Origin: Reichenbachiella carrageenanivorans
Lineage (GTDB): Bacteria > Bacteroidota > Bacteroidia > Cytophagales > Cyclobacteriaceae
Assembly: GCF_025639805.1 (NCBI RefSeq)
Contig: NZ_CP106735.1
Location: 3,505,501-3,569,500, forward strand
Length of the DNA: 64,000 nt
Direction: 5' to 3'
In this document: positions 24,102-32,937 of the stretch, piece after piece
How the letters are laid out: every line of letters begins with the position of its first letter
Position numbering within the stretch: the stretch's first letter is position 1
The notes under the pieces: generated by a model
Database searches by the model: none
What the model was told of the DNA's origin: nothing
Seen by the model: the letters and a program-made list of their open reading frames with translations, nothing else
Made by a program: the position numbers and the translations under genes

Positions 24102-25184
24102 TTAGTAATTAGAAATTTTACCTGTGTTTAAAGCCTTTTGTCCATTAGCTGCGCAGGCATTTACCACACTGATGAGTCCAGCAAACCTTGGGTCTTTGGT
24201 GAGGCCTTGCTTATATCGGGCATAGATTTGTTGGCAAATGACTCCTAGTTTGAAACAAGCAAACACATAGTAGAAAAGTATGTTTGTAGTATCTATTCCA
24301 GTTTTCTCTGTATACCGCTCGATAACTTCATTTCTATTGAGATTGCCTGGCACCCAGGTGAGATTGAAAGTTTTGAGGGCAGGAGGGTCGAGTAGTTCTA
24401 CCCAGTAGGCCAGTGTGGTGCCTAGATCCATTAGTGGATCGCCAATAGTAGCCATTTCCCAATCCAGCACGGCTAATATATCTGAGTAGTTGTCGAGCGA
24501 GAGTACGAGGTTGTCATACTTATAATCGTTGTGCAAAAGAGAGACGTTTTTGCTTTCTGGGATGTGCTGTAGTAGCCAGTTGCTGAGCGCTTCCATGCTT
24601 GCTAGTTGATCCGTTTTCGATTGGTTGTACCGATCGATCCATCCTTCTACTTGGCGTTTGGCATAGCCTGTTGGTTTGCCTAATTCCCACAGGTTATTTT
24701 TGTCTAAATCCAATTGATGTAAATCACATAATATATCTACTGCATGGCTGCTGATGGTGTGCATCAACTCACTAGTCATGGGCATGTTTTTTGGGGGCGC
24801 ATTTCTGAGTATGATACCACGAACCCGTTCCATGATGAAAAATTCATCACCAATGATTTCCTTATTTGCACAGTGCAAAACTGGACGGGGCGAGTATGGA
24901 CATACAGGGTTGATCTTGGTTAGCAGATCATATTCTCGCTTCATGTCGTGTCCGCCTTTTACATTGGCGCCTACGGGTGGTTTGCGTAATACGAATTCTT
25001 GAGCGCCACTTTTGATTAAATAAGTTAAGTTAGAAAAGCCACTGGGAAATTGTTCAATGCTAACACCTTCCTCAAATTCAGGCCATTTTATTAGGTATTC
25101 GTTGAGTCGTTTGATGTCAAGCCCTTCTCCTGGTCGAATCATACCTGACCGATCCATTAACATATTTTTCTCTCTCATACTCAT
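24102..25184 (-). CDS. Aminoglycoside-phosphotransferase-fold kinase (ACAD10/11-type)
   Basis: A 360-residue protein of the APH/choline-kinase fold: nucleotide-binding segment LIKSGAQEFVLRKPP, catalytic loop SLLHNDYKYDNLVLS (HxDxxxxN-type), and the metal-binding LAVLDWEMATIGDPLMDLG. The subgroup is that found beside or fused to acyl-CoA dehydrogenases (ACAD10/ACAD11 in animals), where 4-hydroxyacyl-CoA substrates are phosphorylated during catabolism. Here it follows an acyl-CoA dehydrogenase gene by 4 bp on the same strand, which supports that role. The neighbour is frameshifted, which may affect the pathway. Confidence 0.85.
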   Translation of the reverse strand: MSMREKNMLMDRSGMIRPGEGLDIKRLNEYLIKWPEFEEGVSIEQFPSGFSNLTYLIKSGAQEFVLRKPPVGANVKGGHDMKREYDLLTKINPVCPYSPRPVLHCANKEIIGDEFFIMERVRGIILRNAPPKNMPMTSELMHTISSHAVDILCDLHQLDLDKNNLWELGKPTGYAKRQVEGWIDRYNQSKTDQLASMEALSNWLLQHIPESKNVSLLHNDYKYDNLVLSLDNYSDILAVLDWEMATIGDPLMDLGTTLAYWVELLDPPALKTFNLTWVPGNLNRNEVIERYTEKTGIDTTNILFYYVFACFKLGVICQQIYARYKQGLTKDPRFAGLISVVNACAANGQKALNTGKISNY

Positions 25185-25188
25185 AGGG

Positions 25189-26399
25189 TTATGATTTAGA
25201 AGGGTAGTATTGCTTCAAAACAGCTTTGGCTACTACGGTTTTGTGTACTTCGTCTGGGCCATCGTATATCCTCGCACCGCGTTCGTGTCTGTACCACCAC
25301 GATAGGATGAGGTTGTCAGTCATGCCTAAGGCACCATGTACCTGTATGGCTTTGTCCAGTACTTGTTGCAAAACATGGGCTACATAGAATTTGATGGAAG
25401 AAATTTCTTGTTTGGCTGCTTTACTGCCTTCATTTTCAATTTTGTAGGCGGTGTGTAGTACAAGCAATCTTGCAGCGTCTATTTCAGTTCTGCACTCGGC
25501 GATCCAGTACTGTATGGTTTGCTTGTCAGCCAATACTTCCGTACTCGATACCTGTCTAGCTACCGCTCGACTGCACATCAGATCAAGTGCACGCTCACAG
25601 ATGCCAATCCAGCGCATGCAGTGGTGTATGCGTCCAGGGCCTAGTCGCTGTTGGGCCAGCATAAAGCCTTGGCCTTCCAGATGAATCAAGTGGGAGGCAG
25701 GAACTTTGCAATTGGTATATCTAATTTCGGCATGACTCGCATAACCTGCGCCTGCTTCACCCATGATGGAAATGTTGCGGACGAGTTCGAAGCCTGGCGT
25801 GTCTGTGGGACTACGATCATGCTGGCTCTTTCGTAGGGGCTGGTGGCTTCAGGATTGGTGATAGCCATTACTATGGCAAAGGCTGCGCCGTCGGCCGAAG
25901 AGGTAAACCACTTGTGTCCATTGATGATGTAATACTCACTTTCTTTTATGGCTGTAGTACTCAAGTATTTTGGGTTTGATCCTGCATGTTCGGGCTCGGT
26001 CATGGAGAAGCAGCTTCTAATTTCTCCATGTTGTAGTGGAGTGAGAAACTGGGCTTTGATGTCAGGCGAAGCGTAGCCATGTAGTAGTTCCATGTTGCCG
26101 ATGTCTGGTGCTTGGCAGTTGAATGCGTAGTGCCCAAATGGGGTAGTGCCCATCACTTCGCTGAGCTGTGCAAACTCGATCAGGTTGAGACTGAGACCTC
26201 CAGATTCTTTTGGTAGATGCGGGGCCCAGAGCCCTGCATCTTTGGATTTTTGTCTGAGTCTGGCTAGTAACTTTTCATGTGCGGATCGGTCTGTTGTATC
26301 GAGAAGTTGGAGCTCAATAGGTATGATTTCTTTTGCAATGAAGGCTCTGTATTTAGGAAGTAATTCTTTTACTTGTGGGGTGGTAAATAGCTCTATCAT
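25189..26399 (-). pseudogene. Acyl-CoA dehydrogenase (ACAD10/11-type) with a single-base frameshift
   Basis: Two frames together make one acyl-CoA dehydrogenase of about 400 residues. The first begins at 26399 (MIELFTTPQVKELL) and runs through CFSMTEPEHAGSNPKYLS and GHKWFTSSADGAAFAIVMA to ERASMIVVP, then loses frame. The second continues as TDTPGFELVRNISIMGEAGAGYASHAEIRYTNC up to the flavin/substrate end (GALGMTDNLILSWWYRHERGARIYDGPDEVHKTVVAKAVLKQYY). Adding one C to the CCC run at 25809-25807 (- strand) restores GTA GTC CCC ACA GAC. It is a real one-base deletion or a sequencing error. Paired with the phosphotransferase gene in a 4-hydroxyacid/fatty-acid catabolic unit. Confidence 0.8.
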
Positions 26400-26798
26400 A
26401 GTGGCATATAGATATGAAGTCAAGTTAACTAAACCAAGGGATTAAATAAAACTTGTGATAGGGTGTTTCCCTAAGGCGGAAGGTTGATTAAAGGGAATAA
26501 AAGTACTTTCTGTATTTGCGCACACGCACCAAATATTATTTGGCTTAGCATCTTAAATCATTATAAATCAACAAATTGTATTTGTTTCATTAAAGCAATT
26601 TTTAAGTAAAATACAGGGAACTTTAAAATCAGATTTTTAAGAATGACCTACTGTTTATTTGTTAATTAATTAACATAACGCTAAGGCTTCGTGAAAATGA
26701 AAGTGAGGGATCTGTTTTTCATACTTCTAATTGTCACTAGCTTTGCATCATTAAAAAATTCAGATACCTCTAGAAGTTTATAAAAACAGAAATAAGAA
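26400..26798. promoter_or_regulatory. Intergenic region with dapD promoter box
   Basis: About 400 bp between divergent genes. TAGCTTTG at 26738-26745 fits the TAnnTTTG promoter element and lies 53 bp before the dapD ATG. A 28-codon frame (26697-26783) that overlaps it is probably not a gene. The rest is A+T-rich, including TTAATTAATTAA at 26661-26672. Confidence 0.4.
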
Positions 26799-27614
26799 AT
26801 GGAAGACATCAAAAAAATCATAGAAGCAACCTGGGAAGACAGATCAAAACTTCAAGATTCAGAAGTAATTAAAACCATCGAGTTTGTACTTGAGGAATTG
26901 GACAAAGGACGTCTGAGATGTGCTGAACCTACAGCCGATGGATGGCAGGTAAATGACTGGGTGAAGAAAGCTGTGATCTTGTATTTTCCAATTCGTAAAA
27001 TGGAAAAAATAGAAGTCGGACCTTTTGAGTATCACGACAAGATGGCACTCAAAACTGACTATGATAAATTAGGTGTTCGCGTAGTACCTAATGCTGTAGC
27101 CCGATACGGAGCGTATATCTCTAGTGGTACTATTTTGATGCCATCTTATGTCAACATTGGGGCCTATGTAGATGAAGGAACTATGGTGGATACTTGGGCT
27201 ACAGTAGGTAGTTGTGCGCAAATCGGTAAAGGTGTTCACTTGAGTGGTGGAGTAGGGATCGGTGGAGTGCTGGAGCCAGTACAAGCAGCGCCAGTGATCG
27301 TGGAAGACAATGCTTTCATCGGATCTAGATGTATCATCGTAGAAGGTGTACGCATCGGAAAAGAAGCTGTGCTAGGGGCTAATGTAACCTTGACGGCAAG
27401 TTCTAAAATCATAGACGTGACAGGTGATGAGCCAGTAGAATACAAAGGTTATGTGCCAGAGCGTTCTGTGGTGATCCCTGGATCTTATGCTAAAAAATTC
27501 CCTGCTGGTGAGTTTAATGTGCCGTGTGCTATTATCATTGGTAAAAGAAAAGAAAGTACAGATAAAAAGACGTCGCTCAACGATGCGCTAAGAGAAAATA
27601 GCGTGGCGGTATAA
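26799..27614 (+). CDS. dapD: 2,3,4,5-tetrahydropyridine-2,6-dicarboxylate N-succinyltransferase
   Basis: A 271-residue enzyme of the succinylase branch of lysine/diaminopimelate synthesis, using succinyl-CoA; cytoplasmic. The N-terminal helical domain (IIEATWEDRSKLQDSEVIKTIEFVLEELDKGRLRCAEP) and the left-handed beta-helix hexapeptide repeats (GTILMPSYVNIGAYVDEGTMVDTWATVGSCAQIGKGVHLSGGVGIGGVLEP) are full length and typical. It stands alone with its own promoter-like box. A second gene of the pathway, dapB, is at 55692. Lysine and peptidoglycan precursors both depend on it. Confidence 0.95.
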   Translation: MEDIKKIIEATWEDRSKLQDSEVIKTIEFVLEELDKGRLRCAEPTADGWQVNDWVKKAVILYFPIRKMEKIEVGPFEYHDKMALKTDYDKLGVRVVPNAVARYGAYISSGTILMPSYVNIGAYVDEGTMVDTWATVGSCAQIGKGVHLSGGVGIGGVLEPVQAAPVIVEDNAFIGSRCIIVEGVRIGKEAVLGANVTLTASSKIIDVTGDEPVEYKGYVPERSVVIPGSYAKKFPAGEFNVPCAIIIGKRKESTDKKTSLNDALRENSVAV

Positions 27615-27657
27615 GTTACATTCGTTAGATTGAGTGTCTGAATAGAAACTAGATCTT

Positions 27658-28398
27658 ATGAAATATTTAATCCTGATATTCTTCTTGTGTTTTGGTTTGA
27701 ATGTCTTGGCCAAAGAGACCATCAAAATCAAGGCTGCAGATGGAGTAGAGGTTACCGTGGAATTGTATATGGTACATCCAGACACGGTGCCTATGATCAT
27801 CTTGTACCATCAAGCAGGATGGAGCCGAGGAGAATATCAGGAAATCGCCCCTATTCTCAACCAATGGGGGTTCAACTGCATGGCAGTGGATCAGCGATCG
27901 GGTAATATGGTAAATAATGTGCAGAACAAGACCTTTGTGAGTGCACGACAGCTCATGAAAGAGACCAAATACGTTGATGCTCTACCCGATATGCAAGCGG
28001 CTATCAACCATGCTAAGATGTATTTGGCAAAAGGTCAAATGATCATTTGGGGGAGCTCATACTCAGCAGCATTAGTGCTCAAAATAGCAGGCGATCGCTC
28101 GTCAGATATCGATGGAGTAGTGGCTTTTTCTCCAGGAGAGTATTTTCAGTCTATGGGCAAGTCAAGTGACTATATCACATCGAGTGCGCAAAACATCCAA
28201 TGCCCATCATTTATTACCTCTTCGCGTAGCGAAAAAAACAGTTGGTGGGGCATACACGAAGCCATACCTACAGAAACTAAATTTTACTACTTGCCAGAAA
28301 CCTCTGGTAATCATGGTTCTCGAGCCCTTTGGAGCAAATTTTCTGATAACGAAGGCTATTGGAATGCGGTAGGGGTCTTCCTTGAGCAATACCTATAA
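27658..28398 (+). CDS. Exported alpha/beta-hydrolase (dienelactone hydrolase-like)
   Basis: A 246-residue protein with a signal peptide (MKYLILIFFLCFGLNVLAKE). Alpha/beta-hydrolase features are the strand-turn PMIILYHQAGWSRGEYQEIAPILNQWGFNCMAVDQRSG (oxyanion region), the nucleophile elbow IIWGSSYSAALVL (Ser in G-S-S-Y-S), and a late histidine in SGNHGSRALW. It probably acts on esters or related bonds in the periplasm; the substrate is unknown. It starts 43 bp after dapD on the same strand, so the two may be co-transcribed, although no functional link is clear. Confidence 0.8.
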   Translation: MKYLILIFFLCFGLNVLAKETIKIKAADGVEVTVELYMVHPDTVPMIILYHQAGWSRGEYQEIAPILNQWGFNCMAVDQRSGNMVNNVQNKTFVSARQLMKETKYVDALPDMQAAINHAKMYLAKGQMIIWGSSYSAALVLKIAGDRSSDIDGVVAFSPGEYFQSMGKSSDYITSSAQNIQCPSFITSSRSEKNSWWGIHEAIPTETKFYYLPETSGNHGSRALWSKFSDNEGYWNAVGVFLEQYL

Positions 28399-28782
28399 TT
28401 CACGACTACTTGTTGGTATCCACTCTTATACTCTTTAGCAATGAACAGTATTTGGTAAGTCTCGTTTTGAAGAAATAAAGAGTGAGAAGAGCTACTGGGA
28501 TAACCCCCGAAGCGAAGGCAGGATAGGTTTTATGGCTATCACACACAGGTAGTACCTAGTACTAGACGCACCACACTGTCAAATTTCCTTACGTTTCTCA
28601 TAAGTTTAGATTAATTGGTTATCAATAGATAATCAAAACCTAGCATTATATTTCAAGTCATGGGCTTTCGGTAGGCTTTTTACCTATTTCATTTATTAGG
28701 TGTTTCACTATTACACAGGAGGAGGCTTTGCGCCAACTTTGTATTGTTCAGTTAAGGAAAGCATTACACAACATTAATGAAC

Positions 28783-28850
28783 AGGTTGGTTTTTGGAAGT
28801 AAACTGAGGGCTAAGTGGATAAGGCAGCAGGAAAGTAGCTCTCAGTTTTA
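28783..28850 (+). ncRNA. Candidate small RNA unit, copy 1
   Basis: It begins with a 21-bp sequence (AGGTTGGTTTTT..., 28783-28803) repeated exactly at 28899. A hairpin ACTGAG...CTCAGT (28803-28808 with 28841-28846, extended by GCTA/TAGC) and TTTT follow. The layout 'conserved head + own terminator' suggests a short non-coding transcript or an attenuator. No family recognised. Confidence 0.35.
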
Positions 28851-28898
28851 TTAAACCATCAAAGAAAATAGAGCCAGCAGGTTATTGTGAGAAAAATT

Positions 28899-28968
28899 AG
28901 GTTGGTTTTTGGAAGTAAAACAAGGGCAATTGTGAAGTTGGTAGAAGTAAAGAGCCCTTGTTTTTTTA
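28899..28968 (+). ncRNA. Candidate small RNA unit, copy 2
   Basis: Second exact copy of the 21-bp head (28899-28919), followed by AACAAGGGC pairing with GCCCTTGTT (28919-28927 with 28954-28962) and a run of seven T. The stem sequence differs from copy 1 but the position is the same, so the structure is kept while the sequence changes. Confidence 0.38.
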
Positions 28969-29020
28969 TCAACCAAAGAAATTACCATAAGGTCTAATCA
29001 GCTATAGGATCAAAGTAATG

Positions 29021-29054
29021 GCACCAAAGACACATTTGTCTTTGGTGCTTTTTT
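29021..29054. terminator. Strong hairpin terminator
   Basis: GCACCAAAGACA (29021-29032) and TGTCTTTGGTGC (29037-29048) form a perfect 12-bp stem with a 4-nt loop followed by six T. It lies 66 bp before the kinase start and would end any transcript from the tandem units. Confidence 0.75.
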
Positions 29055-29120
29055 CGTTTATAGCCTTTATTTTCTTGCAAATTCTTATCTATTTCCAAAT
29101 CCATTGCCTGATATTTGAAT

Positions 29121-30695
29121 ATGACCAAGACCTCAGATGAAGTACTGGAGGGCGTACTGCTTGCCATCAATGAGCTTATAGCAAATCATAATTTTGCAGA
29201 GGCCTTAGATAATTCAGTTCGTATGCTAGGCGAGCTATTCGATAGTGATTGCTTGCTTTCAAAAATCACCCGTGAAAATGATCATTGGCTGAGTTCAGTA
29301 GAGCACTATTGGATGAAAATCCCTAATAAAATTCGTATTGAGCAAAACCAAAATTTACTGATTAGCAGTTTTGGAGATATCAACCATACGTTAGGTCAGG
29401 GTCAGATTTTCTGTGTGACTTATAGTGAGGCCAAGGGGAAATTGAGATCTCATTTGGAAAAAACGGGAGGTAAGTCCGTCGTTTTGGTTCCTATCATGCG
29501 TAATGACACCCTGTGGGGGACACTCGCATTGGCGGATTTGGATTATGAGAGGCAATGGTCAAATAGTATTCAATGTACTTTGCGTTCATTGGCTACAGCG
29601 ATCAGCGCCACATTGCTGAACAAGCAGCAGAAGACCAATTTGAAATCTGAAATCAAAAAGCGAAATGAAGCCTTGCTCAATCAGAATGCTCGATATCTGT
29701 CGCTGATAGAAAATGTGCCTGGTATTATTTTTCGATGCAAAAATGACCAGCACTGGTCTATGGAGTTTATAAGTGCCTATGTCTATACCGTGACGGGGTA
29801 TCAGCCCACAGACTTTTTAGATCATGCACATGGTATTCATTTCAATGATATCATCTATGCGTCTGACAAACAATTTGCTAAGGAGGAAGTGGAATCTCAA
29901 TTGCTCAAAGGAATACACTACCGGGTCACTTATAGAATACAAACCAAAGACGGAGTTATACGCTGGCTCTGGGAGCAAGGGGTACAAGTATTGGATAGAG
30001 GGGACGAATACCTTGAAGGATGCATCGTAGACATATCTGATCGGGTAAATGGCCATGAGAAAATACTAGCCGCTACGCTGGAGGCTGAAGACCGCGAACG
30101 CAGTCGTATCTCTAGAAACATACATGACAATTTGCAGCAGTTGCTAATCACGGCACATATGAATATTGCTTACCTCAAAAAGAGACAGGTAGATTTTACC
30201 GAGAAGGAAAAAAGAAAATATGAGATCGCCAATGACTATTTGCAAAAAGCAATAGCAGAATCTCGCTCTCTTTCACACAAGCTTATGCCTAAGGCTATAG
30301 AGGATTATGGTTTTGAAGCAGCTGTAGAAGGACTGATTGAGAATATCGACGATGTGGTAGATACCAAGTTCGAATTTTATAACAACCTCAAAGGAGAGCA
30401 CTTGGATGCTAAAATGGAACTGTGCTTGTTTAGAATCACACAAGAAGCCATTAGCAATGTGATTAAATTTGCTCAGGCCAAACGCTGTACGATCCAGCTC
30501 CTTCGACACAAAACATCTATTATGCTCATGGTAGAAGATGATGGCGTGGGGTTTGATAAATCTCAACTGATACTTAATGGTGATTCTTTTGGAATCAATA
30601 GCATGAAAAATAGATCCTCATCTATAGGCGGACAGTTTTTTATTGACACGCAAGTAGGCAAGGGCACCCAACTTATCGTAGAAATACCTAATTAA
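29121..30695 (+). CDS. GAF-PAS sensor histidine kinase, NarL-type partner (HisKA_3)
   Basis: A 524-residue kinase when started at ATG 29121; an in-frame TTG lies two codons earlier. No membrane segment, so cytoplasmic. Domains: GAF (about 20-180, ending RSLATAISATLLNKQQK), PAS (about 190-310, YLSLIENVPGIIFRCKND...IRWLWEQGVQVLDRGDEYLEGCIVDISDR), HisKA_3 dimerisation with DRERSRISRNIHDNLQQLL (phospho-acceptor His), and a HATPase with EAISNVIKFAQAKRCTIQ and DDGVGFD. The HisKA_3 type pairs with LuxR-class regulators, and one follows 17 bp downstream. The stimulus is unknown. Confidence 0.9.
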   Translation: MTKTSDEVLEGVLLAINELIANHNFAEALDNSVRMLGELFDSDCLLSKITRENDHWLSSVEHYWMKIPNKIRIEQNQNLLISSFGDINHTLGQGQIFCVTYSEAKGKLRSHLEKTGGKSVVLVPIMRNDTLWGTLALADLDYERQWSNSIQCTLRSLATAISATLLNKQQKTNLKSEIKKRNEALLNQNARYLSLIENVPGIIFRCKNDQHWSMEFISAYVYTVTGYQPTDFLDHAHGIHFNDIIYASDKQFAKEEVESQLLKGIHYRVTYRIQTKDGVIRWLWEQGVQVLDRGDEYLEGCIVDISDRVNGHEKILAATLEAEDRERSRISRNIHDNLQQLLITAHMNIAYLKKRQVDFTEKEKRKYEIANDYLQKAIAESRSLSHKLMPKAIEDYGFEAAVEGLIENIDDVVDTKFEFYNNLKGEHLDAKMELCLFRITQEAISNVIKFAQAKRCTIQLLRHKTSIMLMVEDDGVGFDKSQLILNGDSFGINSMKNRSSSIGGQFFIDTQVGKGTQLIVEIPN

Positions 30696-30711
30696 AAACT
30701 CAAAACTTAAA

Positions 30712-31371
30712 ATGACCACACCAATCAACATTTTATTAGTCGATGATCATAAAATGATCCGAGAAGGGATCAAATCTTTCTTGGAAGATCATCCGACCTA
30801 TGTAATAAGCGCAGAGGCTCAAGATGGCAAAGAGGCCATAGCCAAGTACGACAAAAGGCAAATCGATTTGGTGATAACGGATATACTCATGCCCGAAATG
30901 GACGGGATAGCGCTGACTACAGAATTAGTTAGGCTGAATCCAGAAGTGAAAATCATTGCACTTACTATGCTCAATGAAAATCACCACATCAAACAAATGC
31001 TAAAGGCTGGAGTGTACGGGTATTTGCTGAAAAACTGTAGTGAAGAGGAGTTGATTCATGCCATAGGTAGTGTAGTTGATGGCAATAAGTATTATTCGAA
31101 AGAGGTTACGGATATCATCATGAATGATTTGTCGAAAGACAAGAAACCCAAACAGCGACTCTCTGTAGAGATACCACTGACTCCACGTGAATTGGAGATT
31201 TTGCACTTGATTTGCAAAGAATATAGCAATCAGGAGATATCAGATGCACTTTTTATAGGCATGCGTACAGTAGATGCACACAAGCGAAACCTACTAGAAA
31301 AGACCGGTTGTAAAAATGTGGCTGGCCTTGTAGTCTACGCACTAGAAAGAGCACTCTTCGATGATTTGTAA
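30712..31371 (+). CDS. NarL/FixJ-type response regulator
   Basis: A 219-residue regulator with a receiver domain (DDHKMIREG; phospho-acceptor Asp57 in DLVITDILMPEMDG; K in GYLLKN) and a C-terminal LuxR-type helix-turn-helix (LTPRELEILHLICKEYSNQEISDALFIGMRTVDAHKRNLLEKTGCKNVAGLVVYA). It is the obvious partner of the kinase 17 bp upstream. It ends at 31371, directly abutting the end of convergent xseB at 31372. Target genes cannot be inferred. Confidence 0.92.
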   Translation: MTTPINILLVDDHKMIREGIKSFLEDHPTYVISAEAQDGKEAIAKYDKRQIDLVITDILMPEMDGIALTTELVRLNPEVKIIALTMLNENHHIKQMLKAGVYGYLLKNCSEEELIHAIGSVVDGNKYYSKEVTDIIMNDLSKDKKPKQRLSVEIPLTPRELEILHLICKEYSNQEISDALFIGMRTVDAHKRNLLEKTGCKNVAGLVVYALERALFDDL

Positions 31372-31563
31372 TTAAGCCTCGGCTACTGTGCTTAGGTCTT
31401 TTTCTATGCCTCGGAGTCGATCTTGACAATGCTTTACCAATTCGTTGGCACGTTTGACTAGTTCGGTGATTTGATCAACATCTATTTCTTCGGATTCTAG
31501 TTGTTCGCAGATGTTTTGCAGTTCGTCGTAGGCTGCTTGATACGATAATTTTTTCTTACTCAT
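31372..31563 (-). CDS. xseB: Exodeoxyribonuclease VII small subunit
   Basis: A 63-residue helical protein with the XseB pattern (SYQAAYDELQNICEQLESEEIDVDQITELVKRANELVKHCQDRL). It assembles with XseA into exonuclease VII, which degrades single-stranded DNA. It starts within the end of xseA (ATG at 31563, 4-bp ATGA overlap), so the subunits are co-translated. Length is within the usual 60-80 range. Confidence 0.92.
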   Translation of the reverse strand: MSKKKLSYQAAYDELQNICEQLESEEIDVDQITELVKRANELVKHCQDRLRGIEKDLSTVAEA

Positions 31564-32810
31564 TGGATTTTGTGGATAGTACTGATGATGGTCTTCGAAG
31601 CGGTTTGTGTTTCTAGCTCATCACCAGCTTTTATTTTTTGATTTTTTAATGCTTTTCCATTCAGTCTCGTAATAGAGTAGCCCTTTTTTAGCAAATTGAT
31701 GGGATCGTAGGCATCCACCAAGTGGCGTGTATGGTCGAGATTGGATTGTTGCTTTTTCAATACTGCTAATGGCTTGTGCTGTATCAGGTCTGCATATCGT
31801 TCTAGTTGATAGGCATTTTTTTGTAGGTTTTGTTTAGCGCTCATTTTCCATCTGAAATTCAATTCTTGGATTGCTTCTTTCTGATCGTGCAAAAATGCTT
31901 GGGTGAGTTTGCTAATGGATTTTTGCAGGCTGTTGATTGCTGATTCGAAATTCATCATTCGGGAAAGGAGAAATTCAGCCACAGATGTTGGTGTTTTGAG
32001 ACGAGTATGAGCCACCAGGTCTGCAATGGCCTGATCGCGCTCATGGCCAATACCTGTGATCACAGGTAGCGGAAACTGCGCCAAATGGGCACAGAGTTCA
32101 TAGTCATCGAAACAGTCCAAGTCCATTTTCGATCCACCACCACGGATCACTATCACAGCATCATAGTCGATGTCTGCGGAGTGGATTTGGTGCAGGGCAT
32201 GGATCATCGATGGTGGCGCTGCATCACCTTGCATCGTGGCAGGGTATAGGTCGAGTTGTGACTGGTAGCCATAAGGATTGTTTTGAAATTGATTCATGAA
32301 ATCCTCATAGCCTGCGGCGGTTTCCGAACTGATGATGGCTATTCGCTGAATGACTGTAGGCAATTCTAGACCTTGGTTCATGTCCATGATGCCTTCAGCT
32401 TCTAGCTGTTGGATGGTTTCCTGCTTCTTGCGCTCACGTTCGCCAATGGTGAAGTTTACATCTATGTCACGGATATTGAGGCTCAGTCCATAGACTTCAT
32501 GAAATTCTAGAGAAGCATTGAGTAGCACTTTCATGCCTTGCTTTAGTTCTGTGCCTGTCTGCGATACAAACCACGGGTGGATTTCGCGGTACACATTTGC
32601 CCAGATGGTGCCTCTGGCCTTGGCTTTTACATAGTTGTTGTCCTTCTCTACCAGTTCAAGATAGCAGTGACCGTTGCCATGTAGGTTGAGCTGGCCAATT
32701 TCTGCTACGATCCAGTAGGATCTTTCGAGCTGATCAGCCAAGACCTCTTTGACGAGTGTATTGAATTCTAAAAGGGAATATTGATTCACAGGGTAAAGCT
32801 CAAGTGACAA
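31560..32810 (-). CDS. xseA: Exodeoxyribonuclease VII large subunit
   Basis: A 416-residue catalytic subunit. The N-terminal OB-fold domain (YWIVAEIGQLNLHGNGHCYLELVEKDNNYVKAKARGTIWANVY) is followed by the catalytic region with IAIISSETAAGYEDFMNQF, VIVIRGGGSKMDLDCFDDYELCAHLAQFPLPVITGIGHERDQAIADLVAHTRLKTPTSVAEFLL, and a coiled coil. The family length is 400-460. It forms an operon with xseB through the overlapping start/stop. Confidence 0.95.
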   Translation of the reverse strand: MSLELYPVNQYSLLEFNTLVKEVLADQLERSYWIVAEIGQLNLHGNGHCYLELVEKDNNYVKAKARGTIWANVYREIHPWFVSQTGTELKQGMKVLLNASLEFHEVYGLSLNIRDIDVNFTIGERERKKQETIQQLEAEGIMDMNQGLELPTVIQRIAIISSETAAGYEDFMNQFQNNPYGYQSQLDLYPATMQGDAAPPSMIHALHQIHSADIDYDAVIVIRGGGSKMDLDCFDDYELCAHLAQFPLPVITGIGHERDQAIADLVAHTRLKTPTSVAEFLLSRMMNFESAINSLQKSISKLTQAFLHDQKEAIQELNFRWKMSAKQNLQKNAYQLERYADLIQHKPLAVLKKQQSNLDHTRHLVDAYDPINLLKKGYSITRLNGKALKNQKIKAGDELETQTASKTIISTIHKIQ

Positions 32811-32937
32811 AGTTCAAATTCCAAATTCCCAGTCTCTATTTTCAAAAATCAGTTAGTAATTTACCAATTCAACGATGCCATTAGAGGTTGAAGTTTGCTC
32901 TTTGAAGTAGGCATTTGTACCCTGTATTTGCAATTAT

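Larger units (their letters stand above)
28399..29120. other. Long intergenic region with tandem hairpin units
   Basis: About 720 bp without a protein gene. The first 380 bp show nothing certain. From 28783 there are two copies of a 21-bp sequence (beginning AGGTTGGTTTTT), each followed by a terminator-like hairpin. A third strong hairpin terminator is at 29021-29054, just before the kinase gene. These are listed separately. Confidence 0.5.

Noticed and set aside
21882..25184. Operon of the lamin-tail protein with the phosphotransferase gene
   Set aside because: They share a strand, but the 96-bp gap and unrelated functions give no support for joint transcription.
26697..26783. 28-codon frame MKVRDLFFILLIVTSF... 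before dapD, resembling a small signal-bearing peptide
   Set aside because: The TAnnTTTG promoter box at 26738-26745 lies inside it, so the dapD transcript would start within the frame; no ribosome site stands out.
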